Position numbers and translations under genes: made by a program. A DNA stretch of 64,000 bases from assembly GCA_029990175.1 (NCBI GenBank), contig JARKIP010000023.1, forward strand, positions 22,587,501-22,651,500, read 5' to 3'. Positions 22,839 through 34,030 of the stretch are shown here, in pieces. This DNA comes from Petunia secreta (Eukaryota; Streptophyta; Magnoliopsida; Solanales; Solanaceae). Position 1 is the first letter of the stretch. Every line of letters begins with the position of its first letter. The notes below the pieces were generated by a model. The model was not told the origin of the DNA, searched no databases, and saw only the letters and a program-made list of their open reading frames with translations.

Positions 22839-22846
22839 TATATATA
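22839..22846 (-). promoter_or_regulatory. TATA box of the T2 antisense gene
   Basis: TATATATA, 45 bases upstream of the start codon on the minus strand, in the context GTGTATATATA. The T5 copy has the same context at 51025-51032, 87 bases before its ATG. Confidence 0.65.
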
Positions 22847-23148
22847 CACGTCTATGCAGATAACTTGAAGGGGAAGTTGAATGATCTCAATCATGTGGGA
22901 ACGTAATTATGACTACTGCAGTTCAAGTGATATGCATCCCCATAATTACAGGATATGAACATAGCATGTAGCAGCATTGGAAAGATACATGGAAAACCCC
23001 TCCAATCGTAGAGAGACACGTTGTTGTACCAAGTTTGCATTTAATGCGATGCACATGAAAAGGCAAGGAGGCAGGCATCAGTACCGTCACACCTTTTACG
23101 TCTGCTATCATGCTTCTTTCATTTCCTGACTGCTTGCATCAGCACTCA

Positions 23149-23166
23149 GCAAGTAGGGGGACTGAA
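23149..23166 (+). other. T2 polypurine tract
   Basis: GCAAGTAGGGGGACTGAA immediately before the 3' LTR. The equivalent phrase GCAAGTGGGGGA precedes the LTRs at 41197, 54998 and 62488. Confidence 0.75.
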
Positions 23167-23647
23167 TGTGTGGGGAAAAATACGTCACCTACTATTACGG
23201 GGATACGAGTCCAGCTGGCAAGACTAGACTTATCTTACAACTCAGCGGGCACAGAGGATTCATGCCCATTCCTAGAGTCAACGACCGTTTAGGCAGCATA
23301 GCCATAAGAAACAGGGTATACAACCCGTTGCCTAGGGTTTGCAGTCTCCTAGTTAAGGTTTAATATATACCACCGCCTTGAGTTATAAGCCCATAGCCTT
23401 ATTATTCTTTGCATTTTACCTTATTAGGACTAGGTATTGCTACTATAAATACCCTATTTACATTGTATTATACATAAGGCGATTCACCACAAAATCCAGC
23501 TATCTACCTTCTCTTGCTTATTTCGTCTTGTTTATTCATTATTATTTTCATTGTGTTTAATTACTCTTCTGCCGTAATGACTGGATTACTTGTGACCCTA
23601 ACCATAATTAGTTTTTTAACCTAGACGTACAATTTTAGGTATAAATA
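23167..23647 (+). repeat. T2 3' LTR
   Basis: 481 bp. It starts TGTGTGGG and ends AAATA (AAACA in the 5' copy). The target duplication TTTGC follows at 23648-23652. Confidence 0.92.
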
Positions 23648-23652
23648 TTTGC

Positions 23653-24830
23653 AAATGTGGAACACCGCATTTTCTCCATTGAATCTAAACGTGAGCTCTC
23701 CCCTCTCCAAATCACAAAGAGCTCTTCCGGTGGCTAAAAATGGTCGCCCAATAATGATAGGAACTTCAAAATCCATGGGACAATCAAGAATGACAAAATC
23801 CACCGAAAAGACGAATTTATCTACCATCACTAACACATTATCAATTATTCCAATCGGACTCTTCATTGAATGATCGGTCATTTGCAAGTTCATTGTTGTT
23901 GATCTTGGTGCCTTGTATCCAATATTTGGTAGACCGCATATGGCATCAAATTCATGCTTGCTCCAAGGTCACATAAGGATTTCTTGAAATGTGTTCCATC
24001 AATAGTGCATGGAATAGTAAAAGCTCCGGGATCCTCCATCCTTTTTTCCATATGCTTTGACACAATTGCACTAGCTTCTCCCAAATTTTTTGGGCATGAG
24101 AGATTTCTCTTTGTTTGTTGCTTCTTTGTAGGAATAGAGGGGTGCTTTGGGTATGGAGCTCGATTTAAGAAGGCTTTCTTTGGGTGGTGGAGTTTTATTT
24201 GGTTTGGCCATTTGGGTAGTGGTGTTTTGGGGGGTAGGCTTTTGAGTGATTTCTTCAATATCAACTTCTTCTTCTTGCCTCTCTACCTCTTCTTGTGCCA
24301 TCTCCTCATCAATAGCTTCATTACCATTCAACTCAACACCCACATGATCATCACAGACCCTAATCTCCACATCATCATCACTCTTGGCTTTTGGATCTTC
24401 CCATGTCTTGCCACTTCGAGTTTTGATAGCCATCACTTGGTCTTTACTGCTCCTCTTAGGATTTACTACTGTATCACTTGGTAGTGCTCATTGCGGCCTT
24501 TTCTTCACTTGATGTTCAAGTTGGCTCATTTGAGATTCAAGGTCCTTGATTGAAGTAGAATGAGATGTCATGGTTTGCTTCATGTCTTTCATATCTATGG
24601 TGTACCCTTGTTGATTCTTGAGAATTTGATTCTTTATCTCTTCTAACTTTGAAAGAGCTTTTTCTTCATGATGATGTTGCTTGAAAGAAGGCCTTAGAAC
24701 ATATTTTTGAGAAGAACCGACTCCACTTCCTTCTCGATTGCCACTCTAAGAACCTCTTCCTTCTTGATTATCATTCCAATTGCCTCTCCCTTGACTTGGC
24801 CTCCATTGCCCTTTTTGTTGTTAGGGTTGT
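23653..24830 (-). pseudogene. AthB gag C-terminus and protease
   Basis: The continuation of AthB between T2 and AthC. From right to left: the gag C-terminal coiled region (KALSKLEEIKNQILKNQQ, DLESQMSQLEHQVKKR at about 24650-24490), an acidic and proline-rich linker (24436-24070), then the protease with DLGASMNLMP near 23955 and the end block PIIIGRPFLATGRAL (23730-23680). Frames 24071-24436, 23890-24264 and 23621-23893 show at least two frameshifts. The protease end is separated from RT by T2. Confidence 0.8.
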
Positions 24831-26171
24831 TGTTGCTCCCAACGCATACGCAAGTATACGCGGTCGACAAGTAATAAAATGATAAGTAGAGTATCGTTCC
24901 CACGAGGACTATTCAGACTGGCGCTTAACAAATAATTTCTAACTACTATTCGGGGATCTTTTTCCAATAGTGAGAGTTTTTATTAACTAAGAGCAATAAT
25001 GTAAATGGGGGAAATTCAGTCAAATAATGGAGCAAATGTTGGTTGTAAACAATATTAAGGAGACGGTCCAGAGTCAGAGTTACGAACAATCCAGTTGAGT
25101 TTTCCAATTGATTCCACTTCTTAAATCCCAAATTACTAACATAGTAAATGTACCCGTAAAAACCTTTCAATTCTTCACGGTTTATGCAGGCTACTCCAAT
25201 CCCTATATGTCTATGGGTTGAATCACGTGCACACATTAACGAATTCTGTAATTAATTAAGCTAGGCGAGCAAGTATATGTCTATCCTACTCACAAATTGG
25301 TTCCGCGATGCCCGGGTTCACAAACTAGCCCTACCCTTTCTTATTGCGTTCATAAATTTCCTCTTTCGAGTTCAATCTATAAACCATAGATAATGCATAA
25401 TTATCGAGCTCTAACAATTACACAAGTGAAATCAAGAAAGAATAAATAACCCATTATGAGATTCAATTAAGGGAAATCAATCTTCAAACATCAACTTTCA
25501 TGAAATACTCTAACCCTAGAACGTAAGATTTAGCCACGCATAATCATAATCACAAGGCAATGAATTGATGAAATAATGATGCAATAGATTAATAGATGAA
25601 ATAATATGAATTAAACCCTTGTTCAATAAAATATGGTGCTCTCAAGTTGCTCCAAAGTCTCAGCCCCTATCAAAAAACTAAGTAAAAGATTATTTATAGG
25701 GTTTACAAAGGCCTAGTAATAAGTTACACCTAAGCCTAGACAAAATAGGAAGTCGAAAAACGCTCCAGGGGCGCTGTAGCTGGCGCCCCGCTCCCCCGAA
25801 CGCGCGCACGAAGGCAGAATCCGTCGAAATCGAAGCGCCATAGCCATGCCCCGCACTGAGAAACGCGCCAGAAGGCTGGCCGCCTTAGGGGCGCGGCGTG
25901 CCACTCAACGCGCCAGGCATATTTCTGCTTTCCTTGCTCCGCAGCTCGCATCGTGTCATACCTTCGGGTGCTCGATCCAATCCTCAATCAAAATCTAATA
26001 TTTTCTTGCTCGATCATGCTCTTTAATGCTCCAATTGCACTTCATAACGACCTACACACATACGACACAATATCAGTGCAAAATCACATTCATAAACTAG
26101 AAAACAGGCGAATAAAATACTCAAACGTGAGGAAATATTAAGGAAATATAGGCATAAAATGCCAAACATCA
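24831..26171 (-). repeat. AthC 3' LTR
   Basis: 1341 bp, TG...CA on the plus strand. It contains GC-rich palindromic sequence (25765-25925, words such as GGGGCGC, GGCGCCCC and CGCGCG) upstream of the minus-strand TATA box near 25691-25699. The polypurine tract (minus strand, AGTGTGGGGTGG) adjoins at 26172. Confidence 0.95.
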
Positions 26172-28141
26172 CCACCCCACACTTGAACCTTTGCTCGTCC
26201 TCGAGCAATTGCCAATAACTTCCCAACCTAGGTAGAACAGGTCTGCCTATGACTATGGTTGATACCGATCATTGAACAAATGCACACATGACTACTATGG
26301 GTCCAACAATCATGCCAGTAATTTATCAAACATCAAAAACACGAGAACAACTACCTCAAGATAGCTCAAATGCACAAACTCAACTCATTGCAACTATGCT
26401 CCCACAAAATCACACCTGTATACTCAACGAAAAAGCCACAACTTCACCTATTTCATGCAAACCATGTGCCCTCACCAAAATGAAGCAAGAGAGTGTCCCC
26501 TAAATATCACACACAACAATGAATATCAAAAATAGAATGGGGACAATAGCATAGAAAGAATTCACTCACTCTCATGAAAATCTCACATGTCACACACGAT
26601 GTACCATAGGCTTGCCCGTAGTGTAGGACTCCACTAATGTAGGCTCACTCCAATCGGGATTAACTAGGACTTTAAAAAGTTTGTAATGTAATCTAAGGGG
26701 CTGGTAGGATACATATGGGTAATAGTGACTACCTCCCTAAGCACTTTAATACATCACAATTAATTTAAGCACAAATCTCATCAAAGCCACCCAATCAACA
26801 ACTTTCACACACACCTTCTCAACAAGTAGCAATTTTTTTTCTTTTAAGCACACAGTAGCAAGGATGGATATTCTTCTCTCTTTATTTCTTTTTCCAATTT
26901 TTTAAGCTTTTTTTTTCATTTCATTTTTTTTTTCTATTCACTTATTTCCAAACCTTGCCAATGCTCGTAATCAACTACTACACAATTCATTACATATTTC
27001 CCTCATTGGTTCCAATCAAAAACCTCCCAATATTTCAACCACAACTCCACATTAATATCACATTATCAATTAAAGTGCTTAAGGAGTAAAGGGCCAAAAG
27101 AAAGCAATTTAGAACAAGTGGGTAGGCTCGCGGTATGGGTGCCAACAAAAAGGTCAAAGAGATCACAACAATCAAGTCCAAGGTGTATATGTAAGGGTAG
27201 GCAAATCAAAAGAAGGCCTGTATCATTTCCCGACTAGAGCAAACCTAGGATTTTGCTTTGCACACACACGGGGCAAGTTCTAGACACCAATATGCAAACA
27301 TGGAGTATAATAAGAATATGCCTCACAACACACATTGCACACAATCTACACAAAAAGGCTCCATCACAACTCTCAATGAAGCACTTAGAGTGCAACTTGT
27401 GGAAAATTAAGCACTAATTCACAAAGGTCTACAACAAAGCCAAGCGAGTGGATTCAAGCATCTCAAGGGGGTCGTTCCATTTTTTTCTCTAGGCATGCAT
27501 CTTAATTTAAAACCAAAGGACACCACAAATAGCACATGCAACAAGTTCAAGTCCATCGGTATCAAACAAATCAAAGGCACCTAGCATTCTACCTATTTCC
27601 TTCGTCTAGGGTCACCTATACTAATTATTCTAATCCTAAAAAATAAAAAATACCCAATTCAAAGGCCTCCCCGTGGAAAATAACCGAGGCCATAAGAAAA
27701 ACCACGGGGTGGATGACATGTACCACTAATAAAGACTAAAATGAAAATCTTTTTGGAATTTTTTTCATTGGTTTTCTAATTTCTTTTTCATTTTTTTCAT
27801 ATATTAAAGCAAGAAACAAATAAAAGTAAAGTTAAGTGAAAAAAGAAAATCCTAACGGTACATGCATCCCTAACCTCAAAAATAAAAGGGAGTTTCCCCA
27901 CCCCACACTTAAAACAAGCAGTGTCCTCAGTGCGACAAATAAGAAAGTGCAAGAGTAAAGGAAACTTCCCTAAAGGCCAGTCGGCCTACACTGGGTGGTG
28001 CGCTGGAGTGCGGTCCTAATCCTCCACCTCCCCATCTGTGCCACCTCCCTCAGCATCTATCTCCACAGCCTCACTGTCCGGATCACGGTCAACGATGTCC
28101 GAATCAGTGTTCTCATCCTCCTCCGGGGGCAGCACCACTGC
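26172..28141 (-). other. AthC 3' non-coding region
   Basis: No gene is seen. It includes the PPT-side stem-loop (26191-26208) and T-rich stretches on the plus strand (26828-26940 and 27755-27805), equivalent in place to those of AthB. Confidence 0.6.
26191..26208 (-). promoter_or_regulatory. Stem-loop beside AthC polypurine tract
   Basis: In element sense TTGCTCGAGGACGAGCAA: a 7-bp perfect stem with a 4-base loop. Compared with AthB (8345-8362) the sixth pair is C-G instead of T-A, a paired change. Confidence 0.7.
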
Positions 28142-29270
28142 CTAAGTCATACCCAGCAGGCGTCTCGAAGACTCCAATAAAGGCACTGTGCAATCAAGCG
28201 CCGCCATATCCATGCCAGCCTGCCGGGCCATATGCTCTATCATCAAGTAATGACGTGCGGACAAGTTGGCGTTTGTGTCCTGCCACTCGTCTGCCGTCAG
28301 TCGCACTGGTGCAGTAGTGGTCACACTCTTCACCACGTCGATATCAAAAGGCTTCTCAATGTCGGGGACAATGCGATCCCCGACCTCATCAACTGGGACT
28401 CCAGCCTGCTCCAGATACCGGGTAAGAATGTTCCCAAAATACAATCGGCTACATGTCTTCGACTGCCTTTGCTCTCTCATCACCCTCAGCATGTAGTAGC
28501 CAATGTTAACCGGCCTCCCGGTCATGAAAAAGTAAATCATGCACGCCCGAGTCTTGGTGACCTCGGAATAATGAGACGAAGGCAGGATGCGTGCATTTAT
28601 CAACCTCATCCACACTCGAGCTGTCTTCAAAAAATGCGAAAAGAACATGTGTTTGTGTCTTCCTGACTCAGTTTGCTCCCACCTATGAGTGGAGCTCTCA
28701 CCACACAATGTCTCTCGCATAGCCTTGTAATCAGGCTTCTTAATAAAGTCCCTCAGCTCGTCATAGTCGGGGTCCTCTACCCCCAAGAAAGTGTTCAATG
28801 CAGTCCAATCTCACCTTCTCACCCCGAATAGCAACCATATCATCATCTCTCCATGCTTCATCCAGGTCCCAATTGGCATAGAGCTCTTGTACTAGGTCAA
28901 GGTTGGCATGGCCCGGACTCTCAAAGACCGAGTCCCAATGCAAGGCGTGAATAGCATCACCCACACCTCGACACTTTTGCATCAATCTCCTCTTGTCAAT
29001 GGCTTGCTTGGGAATATATCCCGCAAGCCTCACACTCTTGTACCAAGCTTGGCACTCACCCTTCTTCATAAAAGAGAGGTTGAATCGCGTCTTACCCCCG
29101 GGCCTTGGGATAGGCACCGCATCTTTAGGAACTTTAGCCTTGGCCTTTGGCTTGGCCTTGGGCTTGGCCGGTGCCTTGCCCTTTGCCTTTCTAGATGAAG
29201 GCCCGGCTTGGAGTGATTTTTTAGGAGCCGAGGCGGAGGAAGAGCTCGGTTTGTGAAGTGTTACAACCAT
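28142..29270 (-). pseudogene. AthC third ORF (env-position gene), one frameshift
   Basis: The start at 29270 is chosen for its ACCATGG context a few bases after a T-rich TTGTAG acceptor-like site. The N-terminus is Ser/Pro then strongly Lys/Ala/Pro-rich (KAKGKAPAKPKAKPKAKAK), fitting nucleic-acid binding or nuclear import rather than a secretion signal. The globular part (FNLSFMKKGECQAWYKSV, ARVWMRLINARILPSSHYSEVTKTRACMIYFFMTGRPVNIG) resembles the plant transposon-protein domain found at this place in Athila elements. One frameshift near 28790 separates 28761-29270 from 28142-28798; otherwise the frame is open. Function is unknown, and no membrane anchor is visible. Confidence 0.7.
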
Positions 29271-30400
29271 GGTACCTACAACAAACAAAAATTCCAATGT
29301 GAGATTTCAATTCAAGCACAATATTTCAATTCAAGCACAATTGGTAGGACACCACCCCACACTTATCGCTCATTCTATGTATCAACAATTCAACTCATAA
29401 ACACGAGCGACCCTACACTTAGCGAAAAGTAGCATTGCATAAAATTGCCACGGTTCTGGACTTCATGATCAAGCTAGTGGGAGTTACAAAATAGCCAATT
29501 TTTATGCATGTGCGACACTCAATGTTGATCTTGAGCCTAAGGATATCATTGCTACTCAAGAATTCACAATGTTAGGCAATTTTCATAGTTGAGGCTTTTT
29601 AACAAATACTTGGTGTGCACAATATTCAACTTTCAATTTCAACGGCTAAGGTTATGTGATAACCCTCCCAAATTGTTGGGAGATCCCTTTTTACAAGTAC
29701 ACAAGCTAAGCATGAAGCACAATTATTAATCTAAGAAATTTAAGATCAAATTCTAATCACAAGCTTGCATACTAGTTAAGGAATTTAACATGGAAAGAGA
29801 TTGTTAACTTACATGTAATGGAAAGAGAAGGGAGATAATTACTTACTTGAAGATGTTAGATTGAGTGGAGAAGAACTTGTGATTAATTCCAAGAATTAGG
29901 AATGAGTTGGGGGAGTTTTGGGAGTGTTTTGAGAGAAAATAATGAAGAAAAGGGGAGGGGATCGGGTAAAGAGGGGAAAAGGGGGTCCGGGTCGCGGGTT
30001 AAAACCCGTTTGGACCCGGATTTTTCAAAAACTTGGCCTAGCGCGGTAGGCCCGTGGCGCGCCTCAAAGGCACTCAACTTTTTGGACAATCTGCCCACCC
30101 CGGCGCTTTGGGAGGCGCGGGGCGCTCCCATCGCGCCCAAGACTTTTGCTTCAGTGGCATCCAGGCGCGTTGGGAGGCATGGGGTGCTCCCAAACGCGAC
30201 CGAGCAATTTTTTTCGTACCAATTTTTGATTCCAAGTGCGAACCCAAGCACGGGACATGCCTCAAAGCGTCCCATACCCCTCAATACATCAACTGCATCT
30301 CATTTAGCACTCCCGACACCTACAAAAACGACACAACAAAACAAAAACTACGTGACACTATAAAACACAAAACAAATAAACTATTACAAGTACAAACTCG
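29271..30400 (-). repeat. AthC pre-ORF3 leader with GC-rich palindromes
   Basis: A non-coding spacer. At 30020-30200 it has the same GC words as the AthC LTR (GGCGCGCC, GGGGCGC, GGCGCG, GCGCCC). The remainder (29290-29950) is AT-rich with no gene. Confidence 0.6.
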
Positions 30401-30440
30401 GGTTGCCTCCTGAGAAGCGCCTTATTTAACGTCGTGGCAC
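30401..30440 (-). other. Conserved 40-bp box after pol (AthC copy)
   Basis: It aligns with 13284-13323 and 53895-53935. It lies immediately downstream of integrase. Confidence 0.65.
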
Positions 30441-31830
30441 GACGAGTATCAATCATGGATCCCTCAAAGTAATGGAGGTACGATGATTCATCGAACCTCC
30501 CCAATAATGCTTCACCCTTTGGCCATTCACCAAGAACGTCTTCTCCGAATCGGGGGCTCTCAATTCAACCGCTCTATGTGCGGTAACACGAACTACTTCA
30601 AAAGCCCCGACCATCTAGACTTCAACTTGCCCGGAAATAGCTTCAACCTCGAATTAAACAACAACACCAGCTGCCCGGGCTCAAACTGACGACGCTCAAT
30701 GTGCTTGTCATGCCACTTCTTTGTCCGTTCCTTATACAATTTTGTATTTTCATAAGCATGGAAACAGAAATCTTCAAGTTCATGCAGTTGAAGCATTCTC
30801 TTCTCACCCGCCAAGGCCATATCAAGATTGAGCTTTTGACTCGTCCAATATGCTTTATGCTCTAGCTCAACAGGCAAGTGACAGGCCTTACCATAAACAA
30901 GCCTATACGGAGATGTTCCAATAAGCGTTTTAAATGCAGTCCGATAGGCCCAGAGAGCATCATCTAACTTCATAGCCCAATCCTTCCTCGAGGCATTCAC
31001 AGTCTTCTCAAGGATTTGCTTGATCTCTCTATTAGACCCTTCCACTTGGCCACTAGTTTTTGGGGTGATAAGCAGTTGCCACCTTGTGGCGAACCCCAAA
31101 CTTAGCCAACAATTTATTGAACAACCGGTTGCAAAAATGAGTACCTTCATCACTGATTATAGCCCGCGGTGTCCCAAAACGAGTGAAAATATTTTTCTTC
31201 AAGAATTTCACCACCACACTCGCATCATTTGTTGGAAGTGCCACAGCCTCCACCCATTTAGATACATAATCAACCGCCACAAGAATGTATTTGTGGCCCA
31301 AGGAAGGTGGGAACGGACCATAAAGTTAATCCCCAACAATCAAACAGCTCAATCTCCAGAATATTGTTCAAAGGTTTCTCGTGACGCCTAGAAATAGTAC
31401 CTGTTCTTTGGCAACGATCACACTGCTTAACAAAAGCATGAGCATCTTTAAACAAAGTAAGCCAAAATAAACCAGACTGAAGTACCTTTGCAGCTATTCG
31501 ATCTCCACCAAGATGGCCACCATAAGGCGAGGAATGGCAGCTCTGTAGAATTGGCTCAACTTCTTCCCTTGGAATGCATCTCCTAGCTAATTAGTCAGGG
31601 CCTATCTTGTACAAATAAGGCTCATCCCACACATAAAATCTGCTCTCATGAAGGAGTTTGCATCTTTGCTCAGCTGTAGCCCCAGGAGGATACACATTAC
31701 TCACAATTAAGTTCACCAAATCAGCATACCATGGCACCTCGGCTGCAGCTAAAGCAAAAAGCTGCTCATCAGGGAATACCTCTTTAATCTCAGGCCCTTC
31801 ATCTACGTGATCTCTATTCTCCAGCCTGGA
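30441..31830 (-). pseudogene. AthC integrase
   Basis: The N-terminal part (31833-31591: VPWYADLVNLI, FYVWDEPYLYKIG) leads to the zinc domain with CDRCQ (31455-31270). The core has the first Asp in VAVDYVSKW, the second in IISDEGTHFCN and the Glu in VEGSNREIK. The C-terminal part has the GKLKSRWSG block (near 30600) and runs on to about 30441. Breaks: a stop at about 31588 (GPD then stop), a frameshift near 31310, and a 1-nt insertion in an A run near 31065 (CACCCC then AAAAA). The catalytic triad is otherwise present. Confidence 0.85.
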
Positions 31831-32430
31831 CAAATGATCAGCTACTTGATTCTCAGTCCCCTTGCAATCTCGAATTTCAACATCAAACTCTTGCGATGGG
31901 AGAACCCATCGAATTAGCCTAGGCTTGGAATCCTTCTTCTAAAACAAATACCAGATTGCGGCATGATCAGTGTAGACAACAACACGAGTACCAACTAAAT
32001 AAGATCTGAATTTATCAAAAGCATACACTACGGCTAGCAACTCCTTCTCAGTGGTGGTATAATTGGATTGGGCTGCATCAAGAGTCTTGCTTGCATAATA
32101 GATGAAGTGAAAGATTCTTCCAATTCTTTGGCCTAGAACAGCCCCAATAGCATTGTCACTCGCATCACACATCAATTCAAATGGCAAAGACCAGTCTGGA
32201 GCAATGATAACTGGTGCAGTCACCAACCTTTTCTTCAACTCTTCAAATGCCTTGAGACAAGCATCATTAAACTCAAATTTCACATCTTTCTCCAACAACT
32301 TGCACCTGGGATTAGAAATTTTGGAGAAGTCCTTTATGAAACACCTATAAAAACCTGCATGTCCCAAGAAACTACGCACCCCCTTTACAGAGATAGGTGG
32401 CGGTAATTTCTCAATAGCCTCAATCTTCGC
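31831..32430 (-). pseudogene. AthC RT connection and RNase H
   Basis: Open from 32493 to 31939. The connection begins KVSKQGIEVDKAKIEAIEKLPPP and RSFLGHAGFYRCFIKDFS. RNase H shows its Asp in MCDASDNAIGAVLGQ, then YASKTLDAAQSNYTTTEKELLAVVYAFDKFRSYL and YTDHAAIWYL. A stop replaces the next residue at 31936-31938 (YLF then stop), and the frame continues to HLSRLENRD. In contrast to the Tat copies there is a single RNase H domain. Confidence 0.85.
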
Positions 32431-33200
32431 TTTATCTACCTCGATTCCTTGCTTTGACACCTTGTGCCCAAGTACTATGCCTTCTTGAACCATAAAGTGA
32501 TATTTTTCCTAATTCAGCACCAAATTTGTTTCTTCACAACAGCTCAGCACAGCATCTAAATTTTTCACGCAATCATCAAAGGAATCACCAACTACTGAGA
32601 AATCATCCATGAACACCTCAACAAATTTTTCCACCATGTCGGTGAAAATAGCCATCATGCACCGCTGAAAAGTTCCCGGGGCATTACATAACCCAAACGG
32701 CATCCTCTTAAATGCATAGGTGCCATATGGACAAGTAAATATAGTCTTCTCTTGATCTTCAGGGGCTATCACAATCTGATTGTAGCCCGAATACCCATCC
32801 AAGAAACAATAGTACTCATGCCCAGCAAGTCTATCCAGCGTTTGATCAATAAAGGGGAGTGGGAAGTGGTCTTTTCTGGTGGCCTTGTTCAGATTTCTAT
32901 AATCAATGCAAATTCGCCACCCTGTGACTGTTCTTGTAGGAATCAATTCATTATGCTCATTCTTCACCACTGGCATGCCCCCTTCTTTGGAACACATTGC
33001 ACTGGACTCACCCACTTGCTGTCAAAGATAGAAAAAATAATGCCAGCATCCAGCCACTTGATAATTTCTTTCTTCACCACCTCCTTCATGATTGGATTTA
33101 ACCTCCTCTGCTGCTCTATAGATGTTTTATGGCCTTCCTCCAAAAGAATTTTGTGCATGCAGAAAGAAGGACTAATCCCTCTAATATCAGCAATGGTCCA
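32431..33200 (-). pseudogene. AthC reverse transcriptase
   Basis: Motifs in order: SKWVSPVQCVPKKG, CIDYRNLNKATRKDHFPLPFIDQ, LDGYSGYNQI, MPFGLCNAPGTFQRCM and the active site FMDDF at 32599-32613. Two breaks are visible. A 1-nt loss in a C run on the plus strand at 32978-32982 shifts the frame after VPKKG. A Trp-to-stop change falls at 32506-32508, after LVLN, where AthB has Trp at the same place. Confidence 0.9.
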
Positions 33201-34030
33201 GCCAATAGCTCTCTTGCGCTCTCGCAGCACTCTCAACACCTTTTCAACCTGCACATCAGACAACAAAGAAGAAAGGATCACGGACAAGGTATTACCCTCA
33301 CCCAAATAAGCATAACGCAAATGCGCAGGTAAAGGTTTGAGTTTAAGGGTATGAGCCTTCTCAATAGACGGTTTAGCAGGAGTTAAGGTCAACGGTCTAT
33401 CAAGCTCCTCAAATTTCTTCCATCCTGGAATGAATTTACTCTGCATATTAAGAATCTCCACATACTCTTCCTGTAGGATATCATCATCATCACACAAGAG
33501 TGCCCTCTCCAGAGAATCAACATTAGAGGCTAAGAATGACCTCTCATCAGCAGTCAACTCTTCATCTACCACTTTCACCATGGACAACTCTTCATAATGG
33601 GCAGGAAGTTGGGTAGCTCTGAACACATCTACTGCTGATGCTGTCATTAGATTTAGAGCTGGAAAGATGATTATGAAGGTAAATGGTGAAGAAACCTCAG
33701 GATCAGCTTCAAAGTCAAGAAAAATGAAGTCAACAGGCAATATAAACTGACCCACTTGTACAAGCACATCCTCAATAAACCCCTCGGGGCATGTCAAAGA
33801 TCTATCAGCCAGTTGCAGAGTCACAGCAGTTGGTCGTGGTTCACCCAGGCCTAGCTTTCTGAAAACTGATGAAGGCATTAAATTCACACTAGCACCCAAA
33901 TCACATAAAGCACGTCCAACCTCATGCTCCCCAATTTTCAAGGGAATAGTAAAACTGCCAGGATCCTTCAATTTCTGAGGAAGCTTGCTTCTAACTCTAG
34001 AACTGCACTCCTCAGTGAGTGCAACTGTCT
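33201..34030 (-). pseudogene. AthC protease and linker
   Basis: The protease opens with DPGSFTIPLKIGEHEVGRALCDLGASVNLMP (from 33971). The catalytic Asp is within CDLGAS, the Athila form of the aspartic site. It ends around 33700, where the usual GRPFL block is replaced by SSPFTFI, suggesting local damage. The linker to RT (33690-33210) is acidic with LPAHLRYAYLG and AIGWTIADIRGIS. One open frame covers 33971-32964. Confidence 0.8.

Larger units (their letters stand above)
16579..23647 (+). mobile_element. T2: Tat-lineage element carrying an antisense gene
   Basis: 7069 bp with both LTRs and a perfect 5-bp target duplication TTTGC (16574-16578 and 23648-23652), inserted in AthB. Internal order: Lys-tRNA primer site, gag, protease end, a G16 run, non-coding hairpin region, then a five-exon antisense gene (20302-22794, minus strand) and the polypurine tract. 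RT, both RNase H domains and integrase are missing. The LTRs differ at many positions, so it is not recent. Confidence 0.92.

Noticed and set aside
28142..29297. AthC third ORF as a true envelope with signal peptide
   Set aside because: The hydrophobic stretch MEFLFVVGTMVV lies mostly upstream of the better start codon. The N-terminus from 29270 is basic, and no membrane anchor or clear cleavage site is seen.
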